This document shows positions 17,746 to 27,436 of a stretch of 64,000 nucleotides of DNA, piece after piece. Each line of letters opens with the position of its first letter. Position 1 is the stretch's first letter. Source of the DNA: Wolbachia endosymbiont of Folsomia candida (GTDB lineage: Bacteria > Pseudomonadota > Alphaproteobacteria > Rickettsiales > Anaplasmataceae); the NCBI RefSeq assembly GCF_001931755.2, contig NZ_CP015510.2, positions 310,001-374,000 of the forward strand, read 5' to 3'. A program made the translations under genes and the position numbers. Under the pieces are notes generated by a model. That model searched no databases and had not been told where the DNA came from. It saw only the letters and a program-made list of their open reading frames with translations.

Positions 17746-19944
17746 ATGGTAGAAAATTTTTCAACTGATATCAAGCAAGAAAATACTTTAACCAATGAGT
17801 ATTGTAATTTTAACAATGCTATCTCACACTTAGAACCATTACAAAAACTTAATTCAGAAGAAATTAAAAGAAAATTACTATCAAGCATAAGGCAATGCCT
17901 TTCTTATCTATTTCCCAATGGGACCTTCCATGGCGATGAATTTCGAGTTGGTAACATACAAGGTGACAGGGGACAGAGCCTAAGAGTAGCATTAAGCGGT
18001 GAAAAAGCTGGGCTATGGTATGATTTTGCCACAAATGATGGTGGTGATATTATTGATCTTTGGGCAGCTGTACATGGCAAAAATGCAAAAACAGAATTTC
18101 TCGAAGTAATATCTTCAATTGGTGAATGGCTTGGAGATAGCAAAAAATATACAAAAAAACAAAGTGCTATCAAAAATCTTAAGCAATTCATTACGTACAG
18201 TTGGAACTACCTTGATGAAAATGGCCAAATTATTGTTAAGGTTTCCCGCTATGATACACCTGATGGAAAAAAATATCTCCCTTTTGATATTAAGCAATCC
18301 GACTATGTTGCGCCAAAAATAAGGCCTTTGTACAATATACCAGGTGTCTTGAAATCTGATAAAGTTATTCTAGTTGAAGGAGAAAAATGCGCTGAAGCAC
18401 TAATAAATCAAGGAATTACAGCAACAACCGCAATGTCTGGAGCAAATGCACTTATTGATAAAACAGACTGGACTCCACTTAAAGATAAACATATTGTCAT
18501 TTGGCCAGATAATGATGAACCAGGTAAAAAGTATGCTGAAAATGCTGCCATGAAACTTACAAGTTTAGGTATTGCCTCGCTTTCTATTCTCAAAGTTCCA
18601 CAAGATAAACCAAAAGGTTGGGATGTTGCAGATGGTATTATTGAGGGGTTTAATGTGCAAGAGTTTATTAACACTGGAAAATCCTATACTCCTACCATTG
18701 ATGATAAACTTATTACTGACATGATTAGCTTGCCAGAAAGCGATAAGATCCCTCCAAAAAGAGAGTGGATAATTCAAGATTGGCTTCCATCAGGTTATGT
18801 TGCTGCTCTTTATGGTGATGGTGGTGTTGGAAAATCACTTCTTGCTCAGCAGCTAATGACGGCTCTTGCAGCAGGTAAATCATGGCTTGGTATCAAATTA
18901 AATCCTATAAAGGTGTATGCTTTATTTTGTGAGGATGATAGACTTGAACTTACACGTCGCCAATATGCAATTAACCAGTTTTATCAAATTACAGGATCTT
19001 CAATTGAATACAAAGTTCGAATGCTGACAAGAGTGGGTAAAGATAATACATTAATGGATTTCAATAGCAAAGATTCAGGTAAGACAACATCTTTTTTCCG
19101 CGATTTACTTGAGAGTATTAAATCATTTCAACCAAAACTTGTTATACTAGATACAGCTGCAGATTTATTTGATGGAAACGAAAACAATCGTATACACGTC
19201 AGGCATTTTGTGCAGGATTGTTGTGGTCGAATTGCAAGAGAAATAGGTGGTGCAGTGTTATTATGTATGCATCCCTCTGATGTTGGAATACAAAGGAAAA
19301 CAGGTACAGGAGGTTCAACAGCATGGAATAATACAGTAAGATCACGTTGGTATTTGACTAAAGCAGATAAAGCAAAGGCTTCTCCTGATGAAAGAATTTT
19401 ATCACGTAAAAAGTCTAATTACTCTCAGTGTAATAATGAACAAATAACGCTTTGTTGGAAAGATGGAGCCTTTATGCATAATGATTCAGTTTTAAATTCA
19501 GAACCGATAATTAGAGATCAATATAGTAAAAAGTTAGATGCAGAGAGGATAAGAAAATATGAAGTCATTTTAAAGCTAATTCGTAGTAGAGCCTATCAAG
19601 GTAACATTTATACTGCTGGACAATTTGCAAAGCTCTTTGAAGGAGAAGAAGGGCTTGGAAGTGAGCGCAATATCAGAGAGAGAATTAGTAATCTTGCAAG
19701 TACTGGAGAAATAAAGTTCTTCAAAGAAATTGCTGAATGTGAAATACCAAGTACTAAATCAAAGTATGGATATTTGTGTGTTGAAGGCATGAAATACAAG
19801 GTATCTAAGAATAAACATGTATTAGTAAAGCCAAACTATTCTTTATCACTAGCAAATGGAGAATTTATTCCAGTTGAAAATCCAGACATTTGGGAAGATG
19901 GAAAGTTTGGAGAAAAGGAATTACCAATTTGTCAACTTAACTAA
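17746..19944 (+). CDS. Toprim/AAA primase-helicase (phage RepA-like)
   Basis: 732 aa. A CHC2-like N-terminal part (KAGLWYDFATNDGGDIIDLW, residues ~85-105) precedes a Toprim domain at ~205-290 (VILVEGEKCAEALINQG, then IVIWPDNDEPGKKYA). A RecA-like ATPase starts near 340 with Walker A LYGDGGVGKSLLAQQ and Walker B PKLVILDTAADLFDG, then STAWNNTVRSRWYLT. The C-terminus looks like a winged helix. This is the arrangement of mobile-element primase-helicases that synthesise primers and unwind DNA at an origin. Complete. The downstream segment has origin-like features, consistent with an element that once replicated itself. Confidence 0.92.
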   Translation: MVENFSTDIKQENTLTNEYCNFNNAISHLEPLQKLNSEEIKRKLLSSIRQCLSYLFPNGTFHGDEFRVGNIQGDRGQSLRVALSGEKAGLWYDFATNDGGDIIDLWAAVHGKNAKTEFLEVISSIGEWLGDSKKYTKKQSAIKNLKQFITYSWNYLDENGQIIVKVSRYDTPDGKKYLPFDIKQSDYVAPKIRPLYNIPGVLKSDKVILVEGEKCAEALINQGITATTAMSGANALIDKTDWTPLKDKHIVIWPDNDEPGKKYAENAAMKLTSLGIASLSILKVPQDKPKGWDVADGIIEGFNVQEFINTGKSYTPTIDDKLITDMISLPESDKIPPKREWIIQDWLPSGYVAALYGDGGVGKSLLAQQLMTALAAGKSWLGIKLNPIKVYALFCEDDRLELTRRQYAINQFYQITGSSIEYKVRMLTRVGKDNTLMDFNSKDSGKTTSFFRDLLESIKSFQPKLVILDTAADLFDGNENNRIHVRHFVQDCCGRIAREIGGAVLLCMHPSDVGIQRKTGTGGSTAWNNTVRSRWYLTKADKAKASPDERILSRKKSNYSQCNNEQITLCWKDGAFMHNDSVLNSEPIIRDQYSKKLDAERIRKYEVILKLIRSRAYQGNIYTAGQFAKLFEGEEGLGSERNIRERISNLASTGEIKFFKEIAECEIPSTKSKYGYLCVEGMKYKVSKNKHVLVKPNYSLSLANGEFIPVENPDIWEDGKFGEKELPICQLN

Positions 19945-20455
19945 CAACCTTTACTATAGCTAAAGTTGCCTGAAAACGTAGCTATTGATTATGTATATCA
20001 CAAGTTATGTGTTACTTTAGCTATATCAATGTTAATATTTATACTTTCACTAGATGTTTTGAAGGAAAATTCGACTTTTGCTATTGTATAGATGGTTTGA
20101 AAATAAATGCTAAAGCCAATAGAAAATTTTTTCAGTCAGACGCTTGGTAATAAAAATCAAGATGGCAAATAGCTAATAAGATGGTAAAAAATAGCAAGTT
20201 GGCAGACTAAGGAATTCACCATCTTACCAACTCTAGATAGATAAAAACACAAGAAAATCGATGGTTTATAGTAATAACGAGTTGGGAGTTGGAAGAGTAT
20301 CAACGGAAGGTCGCCAACTAGAATTGCATACTTAAAAATCCTTCTCTGTAGCGTGTTTTTGGAAGTTGGTAGTTGGCAGAAAAATCCTTATATATATAAT
20401 AAATAATATACTATATATTATACATAGTATATTAATATTAAACATTTGAAATAAA
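19945..20455. other. Possible origin region: short repeats plus AT-rich tract
   Basis: Non-coding DNA right after the primase-helicase gene. Between 20190 and 20375 the word ttgg(c/g/t)ag or its complement recurs: gttggcaga twice, gagttgggagttggaag, cgccaact, taccaactc. Then 20391-20455 is almost pure A/T (tatatatataataaataata and similar). Iteron-like words beside an AT tract next to a replication gene are typical of plasmid and phage origins. No DnaA boxes were identified, so this is a suggestion only. Confidence 0.35.
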
Positions 20456-20499
20456 AATTTGAAGGATAAAAGCGTAAAAAACCCACTACCTACTAAATG

Positions 20500-20690
20500 C
20501 TCATAACCACGTTTTTAAAGCGACTCCGTAACCTCGTGATTATTTTTCCACCTATACATAAATAACACCCATTAAAACCTCACCAAAAGGCATTCTAATA
20601 ATTTAATTACTTCTACTCAAACTTACAAGTAAGCTTAACATACTTTTTTCTTGTTGAAAAGAATTTTTTTCACACCTAACAAAATTTTAT
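20500..20690. repeat. Intergenic ~200-bp repeat, copy 1
   Basis: One of five diverged copies in the same orientation. Shared words include tctaataatttaatta and cttaacatactttttt followed by gttgaaaagaa. This copy is closest to copy 3 and lies downstream of a decayed gene end (20690-20870), as copy 3 lies downstream of the intact homologue. Confidence 0.5.
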
Positions 20691-20870
20691 AATAGAGCTT
20701 TAGCAAATTCATTCAGCTGCATACTCTCATATTTTTTTTAATTGGTTGGATTCGTATATTCAGCTCACTAATTTCTTTTTCATATGCTTTTGCACAGAAT
20801 CTCTTTATTTAGCACCTGCTTAAGCCAATAAGGTTATATTTATCCATGTTCATAAAGGCAGCTGCTAAAG
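20690..20870 (-). pseudogene. Relic of the accessory-family gene at 21620
   Basis: On the minus strand this stretch aligns with the C-terminal ~60 codons of the gene at 21620: shared words include tagagctttagcaaattcatt, ctaatttctttttcatatg-tttttgca and atccatgttcataaaggcagctg (as read on the plus strand). Frames are broken by substitutions and indels. It marks a duplication of the gene with its 3-prime flank, one copy of which has decayed. Confidence 0.6.
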
Positions 20871-20924
20871 AAAGAGATAAGTGAGAAGAAAACACCGAAA
20901 AGACCGTCCACAAATATTCATAAA

Positions 20925-21145
20925 TGCAACATAGAAAAACAAATAGCGCTTAATGACATTTTAAAGCGATTCTGTGACTTGAGGGAAATAATTATCCAAC
21001 CATACTTAAGTAACGCTTATAATAGCTCTTAAAAGCCGAATAAAAAACACTTCTACCCTTTGCTTCAAACTTTTATTTTTAACGAAAACTTAATTTATGC
21101 TATCACATTTTTTGTCAGCTGAAAAGAAAAATTTTCAAGATACTG
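20925..21145. repeat. Intergenic ~200-bp repeat, copy 2
   Basis: Contains cttaatgacattttaaagcg, ccatacttaagtaacgctt and tatcacattttttgtcagct then gaaaagaaaaatttt; the second half is nearly the same as copy 4. The following 21150-21400 holds no recognisable gene. Confidence 0.5.
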
Positions 21146-21404
21146 TTACAAGTGCTTTTATCGAAGTGATAGCAAGTAAGAGACCAGGGTTTTATTGGTA
21201 TAGAAGCTCCTGTTGCCTATAGAGTTTAGTCGTGGTGTTCAATTCTTTTTGCAGTTGCACTTGAGGACTTGATTCATACTGTTACCCTGTATCTTTTGGC
21301 AGTATGGCTTGTGTCAAGAATACTCAGGTATTTACAATTCAAGGGAAGTTAATGGTAGTTGAGCAAAAGAAGCTTTACTTAAAGATCAAAACGTTCATAA
21401 AATG

Positions 21405-21619
21405 CAATGAAAAGACAATAGCTCTTAATGCCATTTTAAGACGACTCTAAGGCCTGATGGTAGAATTACACCAACCATACCTAAGTAGCGCTTGTAACAC
21501 CACTTAAAACTCCAGGAAAAGGTATTCTAATAATTTAATTATCTCTACTCAAACTCACAGCTAAGTTTAACATACTTTTTTCTCGTTGAAAAGAAACTTT
21601 TTCGAATCTAACAAAATTT
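21405..21619. repeat. Intergenic ~200-bp repeat, copy 3
   Basis: Contains cttaatgccattttaagacg, ggcctgatggtagaatta, ccatacctaagtagcgcttg and cttaacatacttttttctcg. It ends at the 3-prime end of the minus-strand gene at 21620. Confidence 0.5.
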
Positions 21620-22666
21620 TTATATTTTATATAGAGCTTTGGCAAATTCATTCAACTGTGACACCATACGCTCTCTTACCTTTTTAAAGTCGGCTAGCTT
21701 CATATCAGCTGTAAACTTCCTAATTTCGTTTTCATATGTTTTTGCATGAAGTTCATTCTCTCTTTTTGCTATTTTTAACATTTGCTTGAGCCAGTAAAGT
21801 TGATCTTCCATATTTAACACATCATCCATGCTCATAAATGCAGCTGATAATTCATGTGAAGTTGTTAACCCTAATATTTTAATGTTAGCTGCAATTATAG
21901 TCAGTGTTAGCTTATCTAGCTCTTGTGGTTGGCTAGCAAATGATTTTATAAGGCTTACAATTGCTTGCTTTCTTTTATTTTTAGCGTTGAGTGAAAGCTT
22001 GTCATTCTTTTCAACTTCTTCAGCTTCGCTCAGTAGAGTAAACGCATCATTATTATGTAAGAAAATATCATAGCAATTTAACTTTTCTCTAATATAATTC
22101 TGAGCTGCGTTGGATAAAGCTTTAGTGCAGAGGTTAGAAAGTATTTCATGCAACTCTATAATGTTGTTTGTACTTTTACAAAGATTTATAGTAAGTACCA
22201 TGAACACCCTATTTATTAAACCAATATTATCTGAACAGAGAGCACGATAAAGCGCTTCTTCTTTATTTTCGCATAAGTCAAACAACTGAGATGATGTGCC
22301 AGTGTTAAACAGATAGTTTGTCATTTTTTCATTATCTAATATCGGTAATTCAATGTTGACTAGGTGGTTAAAATCGTAAAACTCATCAAATAGTTTAAGT
22401 TCTGTGTTATTCTCAAGCCAAGCAAGCAACTCACTTATTTGTTTAATTTGAGAGTAATTATATTTGAACCGATGATAGTCTTTTTTGCAACTTTGCTTAT
22501 ATTTTTTTATTGCATCTGAAACCTGTTTTATTCCTTCAAAATAAATTATCCTTTTCTGGGAATCATGAAATATGCTGCATACAGCCTTAAAGCTCTTAGG
22601 ATATCGAAAAAACGTTGATATTATTTGCTTTATTATATCTTGTCTTTTGTACATATCTTTAGCCAT
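21620..22666 (-). CDS. Diverged accessory-family protein (paralogue B)
   Basis: 348 aa from the ATG at 22666 (aggtgg eight bases upstream); a GTG at 22678 is an alternative. A central block, TNYLFNTGTSSQLFDLCENK then EEALYRALCSDNIGLINRVF, matches the core of the proteins at 52012, 63113 and 6545. The N- and C-terminal parts are lysine-rich helices, the last ~80 residues likely coiled coil. Function unknown. It stands alone between degraded repeats, and a relic of its 3-prime end lies at 20690. Confidence 0.75.
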   Translation of the reverse strand: MAKDMYKRQDIIKQIISTFFRYPKSFKAVCSIFHDSQKRIIYFEGIKQVSDAIKKYKQSCKKDYHRFKYNYSQIKQISELLAWLENNTELKLFDEFYDFNHLVNIELPILDNEKMTNYLFNTGTSSQLFDLCENKEEALYRALCSDNIGLINRVFMVLTINLCKSTNNIIELHEILSNLCTKALSNAAQNYIREKLNCYDIFLHNNDAFTLLSEAEEVEKNDKLSLNAKNKRKQAIVSLIKSFASQPQELDKLTLTIIAANIKILGLTTSHELSAAFMSMDDVLNMEDQLYWLKQMLKIAKRENELHAKTYENEIRKFTADMKLADFKKVRERMVSQLNEFAKALYKI

Positions 22667-23334
22667 TTCAAATACCACCTAAAGATATGCAGTTTATACT
22701 AAATATTTTTTGTTAAAACTAGAATAATTTTTAGAGAGCCTGCTTATTTCTACAGATCCTTATTTTTAGAGGATAAGATTGTTTACAGGAAGGCTGCTGC
22801 AAAATGGTGGTTTCAGCTCAGAAAGAAAATTCTTCAGAACATAAAGAAATACATAGTTCAAGATAGAGATGAGAGGAAATGTCAAAAAACATGCATGAGA
22901 AAAAAGAAAAAACCTTAAATATTTATAATAAGATTTTAGCAATTAGAGGACGTTCTGAGTTTTATACTTTCCGCAATTTCCGGCAAAATTTCAAAATAAG
23001 GAAATGGAAATATAATACACCTAAGCTATTGAAATTCTGCGCTTTTATCCATTCAATATCTTTAAGACGTTATTTTTCCATTTCCAAAAGAGTTAGTTAA
23101 TCAGATTGCCCTGAAACCCGCTATAGTAGCTAGCTTTCCACTTTCCGAAAATATTATATATTATTATAATATGTAAATAATACTAACATATATATATAAA
23201 ATAATAATAGGAAATAATAATAAACAATGTGAAAATATATAATGGATTGTAAGTTAATAATAAGGTTAATTAAAGTTAGAGTAAATTAGAATGTCTAGGA
23301 AGTAGAAAGCCATGAAAACGCTACAATAAAAAGC
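22667..23334. other. Non-coding stretch with AT-rich tract
   Basis: No supported gene. A 73-codon frame at 22879-23100 has poor codon structure and is probably chance. Words resembling ctttccg or its complement recur (23025-23145), directly followed by a very AT-rich tract at 23145-23225, a layout like that at 20190-20455. Whether this is a second origin-like relic cannot be told. Confidence 0.3.
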
Positions 23335-23565
23335 CTTAAAATATTCATAAACACAACAAATAGCTCTTAATGCCATTTTTAAGACGATCCTAAGGCCTGA
23401 GGGTAAAATTATACCAACCATACCTAAGTAACGCTTGTAATAGGCTTTAAAACTTCAGAAAAAGGCATTCCTAAGTCATGATCTACTCCAAACTTTTATC
23501 TTTGTAAAAGAAACCATAGTTTAGTCTATCACATTTTTTGTTAGTTGAAAAGAAAAATTTTAAGG
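23335..23565. repeat. Intergenic ~200-bp repeat, copy 4
   Basis: Contains cttaatgccatttttaagac, ggcctgagggtaaaattata, ccatacctaagtaacgcttg and tatcacattttttgttagtt then gaaaagaaaaatttt. It lies just downstream of the RhuM-like gene at 23651. Confidence 0.5.
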
Positions 23566-23650
23566 GAACGAGATTTATGTCAAAATTGTTGCTGTAGCGT
23601 AAGTATAGAAAAGGAACATTTAATTTTTAGGTAATTGGATATAGGATCTC

Positions 23651-24685
23651 TTAATCAGAGTTGGTTTGGCTGAGATTTTTCTTTTTACTTTCTTCTACCA
23701 ATCTATCAAAGTCTGATTTGTACGATTTATCTTGTATTTTTCTAAACGCTTCATATTCTTTTGTAGCTAAGGCAATTGCTAGTTCATGAGAAACTTTCCC
23801 GCGGTTGTCTAATATCTCTTGCTCATTAAATTTTAAAAATGCATCAAGCTTTTCCTTCCAATCTTTCATATACATTACTTTACCTCTAGCAGCTTGAAAC
23901 TCTGCATAATCTATATACATATTCACTATTTTATTCAATTGAGCAATTTCATTTTTATCTAAGTAGTTTTTTGCTACCTGAGTGTCAGAAAGAAAAATTT
24001 TTTCTTTAGGAGCTTTTCGCCAACTTGTTAGACCCATATTTGGTTTATTTCTATTTGCTCTATTTGCGATGATTTCCGCTGCTGTATTTCCAGTAATAGC
24101 AAAATGTAGTTTATTTTGTACCATAGCAAAGAAATTTCTTGTTTCAATGGTACAACTTGAATAGTCCACTGAAGTTGCATAAACATCCGTAATCTTCTGG
24201 TAAGCCATACGTTCACTAGCACGAATTTCTCTTATTTCTTCAACTAGCTCGTCAAAGAACCTGGCATCAAATTTTGTTCCATTCTTAAATCTATTACTAT
24301 CGATTGCAAAGCCTTTAAAAATATACTTTTTTAGTTTATCAGTCGCCCATGTACGAAAAGCTGTACCACGTTCTGAATTAACACGATAGCCTACTGATAT
24401 AACAGCTTCCAAATTGTAGAACACTACATTACGTTTTACTTCTCTTTGTCCCTCTTTTTGAACTGTCGAGGATTCCTCGGTAGTTGAACTTTTATCTAAT
24501 TCTTTGCTTAGATAAATATTCTTTAGGTGCAACGAAATATTATCACCTGAGCAGCCAAATAGTTCAGCCATATGTTTCTGTGTAAGCCATAGATTATCGT
24601 TTTCAAACCTGACTTCTATGCATACCTTTCCATCATCGGTTTCATAGAATAAGATTTCATTGTAATCTGGCAGCTTATTATTCAT
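23651..24685 (-). CDS. RhuM-family virulence-type protein
   Basis: 344 aa from the ATG at 24685. The RhuM signature runs from YETDDGKVCIEVRFENDNLW through LTQKHMAELFGCSGDNISLH and VFYNLEAVISVGYRVNSERG to TAFRTWATDKLKKYIFKGFA, then FAMVQNKLHFAITGNTAAEI. RhuM proteins occur on pathogenicity islands and mobile elements; the first part resembles a DNA-binding KilA-like fold. Biochemical function is unsettled. The frame extends upstream to 24802, but that part is arginine-rich and without a good start. Length and motifs look complete. Confidence 0.88.
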   Translation of the reverse strand: MNNKLPDYNEILFYETDDGKVCIEVRFENDNLWLTQKHMAELFGCSGDNISLHLKNIYLSKELDKSSTTEESSTVQKEGQREVKRNVVFYNLEAVISVGYRVNSERGTAFRTWATDKLKKYIFKGFAIDSNRFKNGTKFDARFFDELVEEIREIRASERMAYQKITDVYATSVDYSSCTIETRNFFAMVQNKLHFAITGNTAAEIIANRANRNKPNMGLTSWRKAPKEKIFLSDTQVAKNYLDKNEIAQLNKIVNMYIDYAEFQAARGKVMYMKDWKEKLDAFLKFNEQEILDNRGKVSHELAIALATKEYEAFRKIQDKSYKSDFDRLVEESKKKNLSQTNSD

Positions 24686-26390
24686 ACACCTTACATACTT
24701 TAAGTTATTATGGCCTCTTCTACTTTCAGTGGCAACTATATTCGTACGAGTTCTGCTTCTATTCAAAATCTGTGGCCTCGTCCTTGAGTCAGTTGCAGGC
24801 AAGATCGATAGGATGCTTAGAACTTTTCTCCATTCACTACTGACTTAACTAAAAGTATTAGTTTAGAAGTTAATGATTGCAAATTTTGACCTATATTATA
24901 AGTAATGATTTTAATTAAGCAAAACCTTTAACCTTAAAATGCTCAGAAACAAAAGCCACCCTTAATGAGATTTAGAAGCAATTCTACAATTTTAGGATTA
25001 AATTTGCCACCCATACCCTTATCGCTAATGTAGCCCATGTTTAAACTTGAATACAAGACATCTCTAAGTTATTTCTTATATCATGAATTTTACTAACTAC
25101 AAAAAGTCCTTACTAAGCTTATCATCATTTTTATTCATTGACAAGAAGCTTTGTTTTATAGCTGTAAAAGGTTAATGGATACTGAAAAGAATTTAAAGTG
25201 ATTTATAAAAATCATTATGGCTAGCTGAGCTTTAAGGAGTTGGTATGTACATGTGTTCTATTCTACTTTACTACTTTATCTTTATAGACGTTAAGGTTAG
25301 GGCAAATGTCTATAGATACGTTCTTCCCACAGCTTTCTTCAAGGTTGAGAGTTGCTACTAAATGTCTATTTTAATATAAAGAACTCACAGAGGCTGGATA
25401 TGTTATTGTCGTCAGAAGGCTTCTTTTGCTTAGCAGTGACTATGTTCTAAAGATAAAATAAGGTGAGACTAGAACTTGAATAGCAATACAGCCTTACCGC
25501 CTATAACAACGTTTTTAAAGCTATCCATATTTTTTAAAGCTATTCATGTAGAGCTATCTATTTCCTCTACTACAACCTACTCATTTTTTAAGTTGCTAAA
25601 GGGCCAATATAAGTTTATCATACCTTGCTTTTTTAACTGGCAACAAAATATAAAATCTTTAAGTAGATATCAGAATATTTTTACTTTTAGAAAGCATCAT
25701 CTTCTCTCTATTAATTTCTTAATATATTTTTATTTAAAATTAGAATATAAAGGTAATTTATTTATCTTCAAAATGACAATGGAGCTGATAGTCGTGCTTT
25801 GACGATTTGGACTCAGAGCGTTAACAAAAAATATGAAGATATAAAACAAATATGCTTAAATATTAAGATATATCATGTATATCCACACTAGAAATAGTAT
25901 CCTTGAGTCATTAGGTAGTAATTTTAAATAAGAAGCAATATAAGTAAATAAGTTAATTATAGTATATAATTTTATTCTAAATATAATGAAAAAACCTTCG
26001 CATATTAACCAAATTTACGGGTCCTTCCCATAATAAAATTCGCGTGGGTGGCGAAGGGCCCGGGCGTTTCCTAGCGTTAGATCTATTTTGAATGTTAACT
26101 ACTTTACTGGTATACTAATTTATTAAATTTATGAACTTAGTAATCTATTACTACCCAATTGAAAACCTCATTAGAAAAGCTTACTAACCTACAAACACCA
26201 TAAGGTTCATCAGAATCCTTCTGATAAGTTAATAGATATGTTTACATCCTTTCAAAGAATAGAAGCTAGCTTTCTAAGTGACATACAAAATCCCTTCTTT
26301 TATGGTAGGTGGTTTCTATGTATTTTAACGTGCAAAACCTTTTTGATTCTTGAAAACTCAAGCGCAATGGAACTTTTTAATAAACTACCA
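24686..26390. other. Degraded non-coding region
   Basis: About 1.7 kb without a supported gene. It contains the fifth, most diverged copy of the ~200-bp repeat (24935-25155). A 108-codon frame at 25476-25802 is phenylalanine- and isoleucine-rich with no family resemblance and is rejected. A short GC-rich island sits at 26015-26080 (gcgaagggcccgggcg), out of keeping with its surroundings and of unknown origin. Confidence 0.4.
24935..25155. repeat. Intergenic ~200-bp repeat, copy 5 (diverged)
   Basis: Weakest copy: cttaatgagatttagaagca, ccacccatacccttatcgct and cttatcatcatttttattca then ttgacaagaagc keep the order and spacing of the other copies but with many changes. Confidence 0.35.
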
Positions 26391-26391
26391 C

Positions 26392-26427
26392 GGAGACAAA
26401 GATCGAAATTTACTTGTTTACGTCTCC
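26392..26427. repeat. 36-bp palindromic repeat, unit 1
   Basis: Starts ggagac and ends gtctcc, with inner similarity to unit 2 (aaagat near the start). The two units are both 36 bases long and 18 bases apart. Confidence 0.55.
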
Positions 26428-26445
26428 AATTTTATCACGCATAAT

Positions 26446-26481
26446 GGAGACGAAGATTTATATTTCGTGTTTTATGTCTCC
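26446..26481. repeat. 36-bp palindromic repeat, unit 2
   Basis: Starts ggagacgaag and ends gtctcc. Its right end covers the possible start of the decayed ATPase gene that follows, so it may be the target or scar of an insertion, or an operator pair. Confidence 0.55.
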
Positions 26482-26827
26482 ATCATTTATTGGTAGGCAA
26501 GCTGAGTTAAAGCAACTAGTGGAGCTTACAGAAAAAAATACTGCATCTTTTGTAGTAGTAAAGTGAAAGTCCATTTTTTCAGAGGAAGACAGGTAATAGT
26601 GCTGGTTGTCAGATTGATTATATGATTCAAACAAAGTTTAATACCCTTTAACATTTGCGAAATCAAATTTTCAAAAAATAAAATTGGTCATAGATGTACA
26701 AACGAAAATAGATACACTAAACAATCCAAAATGCTTTTCATGTCGTCCAGTCCTTATTCACGTTAATGATGTAATAGATAGTAATTACTTTTCAAATATA
26801 ATTGATTTTGGAGAATTATTAGACTAA
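26474..26827 (+). pseudogene. Decayed AAA ATPase (DUF234-type) gene
   Basis: Starts MSPSFIGRQAELKQLVELTE and reaches SFVVVK before a stop, matching the head of the prokaryotic FIGR-x-ELK AAA ATPase family just before its Walker A. Further on, in other frames, come QIDYMIQTKFNT, ICEIKFSKNKIG (the PD-(D/E)XK core of the C-terminal domain) and a clean end, LIHVNDVIDSNYFSNIIDFG to a stop at 26827. The central ATPase is deleted and at least two frameshifts remain. Such ATPases are frequent in Rickettsiales. Confidence 0.6.
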
Positions 26828-26960
26828 AAGCTATGGTAAATTTGTTCAGAATGCTTGTATCTTCCAATTTAAAAACGCAAATAAACAGCATGAAAATGAA
26901 ATACCAAAATGTGCACTATGACTTGCACTGTTGATCTTTTTGATTACCATAGTAATAAGT

Positions 26961-27194
26961 TTAGCATAGTTGGGTAGAATAAGCAGGGGTTTTTATGCTG
27001 AAGGTAGAACATCCAACAGATTGTAAAAAAGAATGGGTTAATGCAGAAGCTGCTGAGATTAAACCCTTGAATACCATTTTACCAACTAATTTAGTATTAT
27101 ATTTATCCATCCCACTTAATCTTCCTAGCTTTTCTAAATCCTCATCTTGGATTAAATTTAATACTTTTTCTATTTGATCAATTATTGCCTTCAT
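26961..27194 (-). pseudogene. N-terminal fragment, probably of a transposase
   Basis: 77 codons beginning MKAIIDQIEKVLNLIQDEDL and continuing LGRLSGMDKYNTKLVGKMVF. The style (helical start, paired LGK repeats) is that of IS4-type transposase N-termini in Wolbachia, but no catalytic domain follows; the last ~18 codons diverge into unrelated sequence. Family assignment is tentative. Confidence 0.35.
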
Positions 27195-27436
27195 TTTTCT
27201 GCAACAACAACCCTTTTATTTATCTTCTTTTTATGCCACTTTCAATACTTGTGGACTGTACATCTAAGATTGATAGTGTATGCTATACTTATCACAGACC
27301 TGATGTAGCTCTCAACCTAAATTTATATCATCTCTTGTGTTGTTAGAAAGTCATAACATGATTACACGCAGTGTAGATATAGACTTTACAGCTTTTCAAT
27401 TATTATTTAACTTATTCCTTGATCAATTTTTAAGTC

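Noticed and set aside
22879..23100. 73-codon frame with a purine-rich site upstream
   Set aside because: Composition is skewed, no homology recognised, and it overlaps repeated ctttccg-like words; probably chance.
25476..25802. 108-codon frame in the degraded zone
   Set aside because: Low-complexity F/I/L/K composition typical of AT-rich non-coding DNA and no ribosome binding site.
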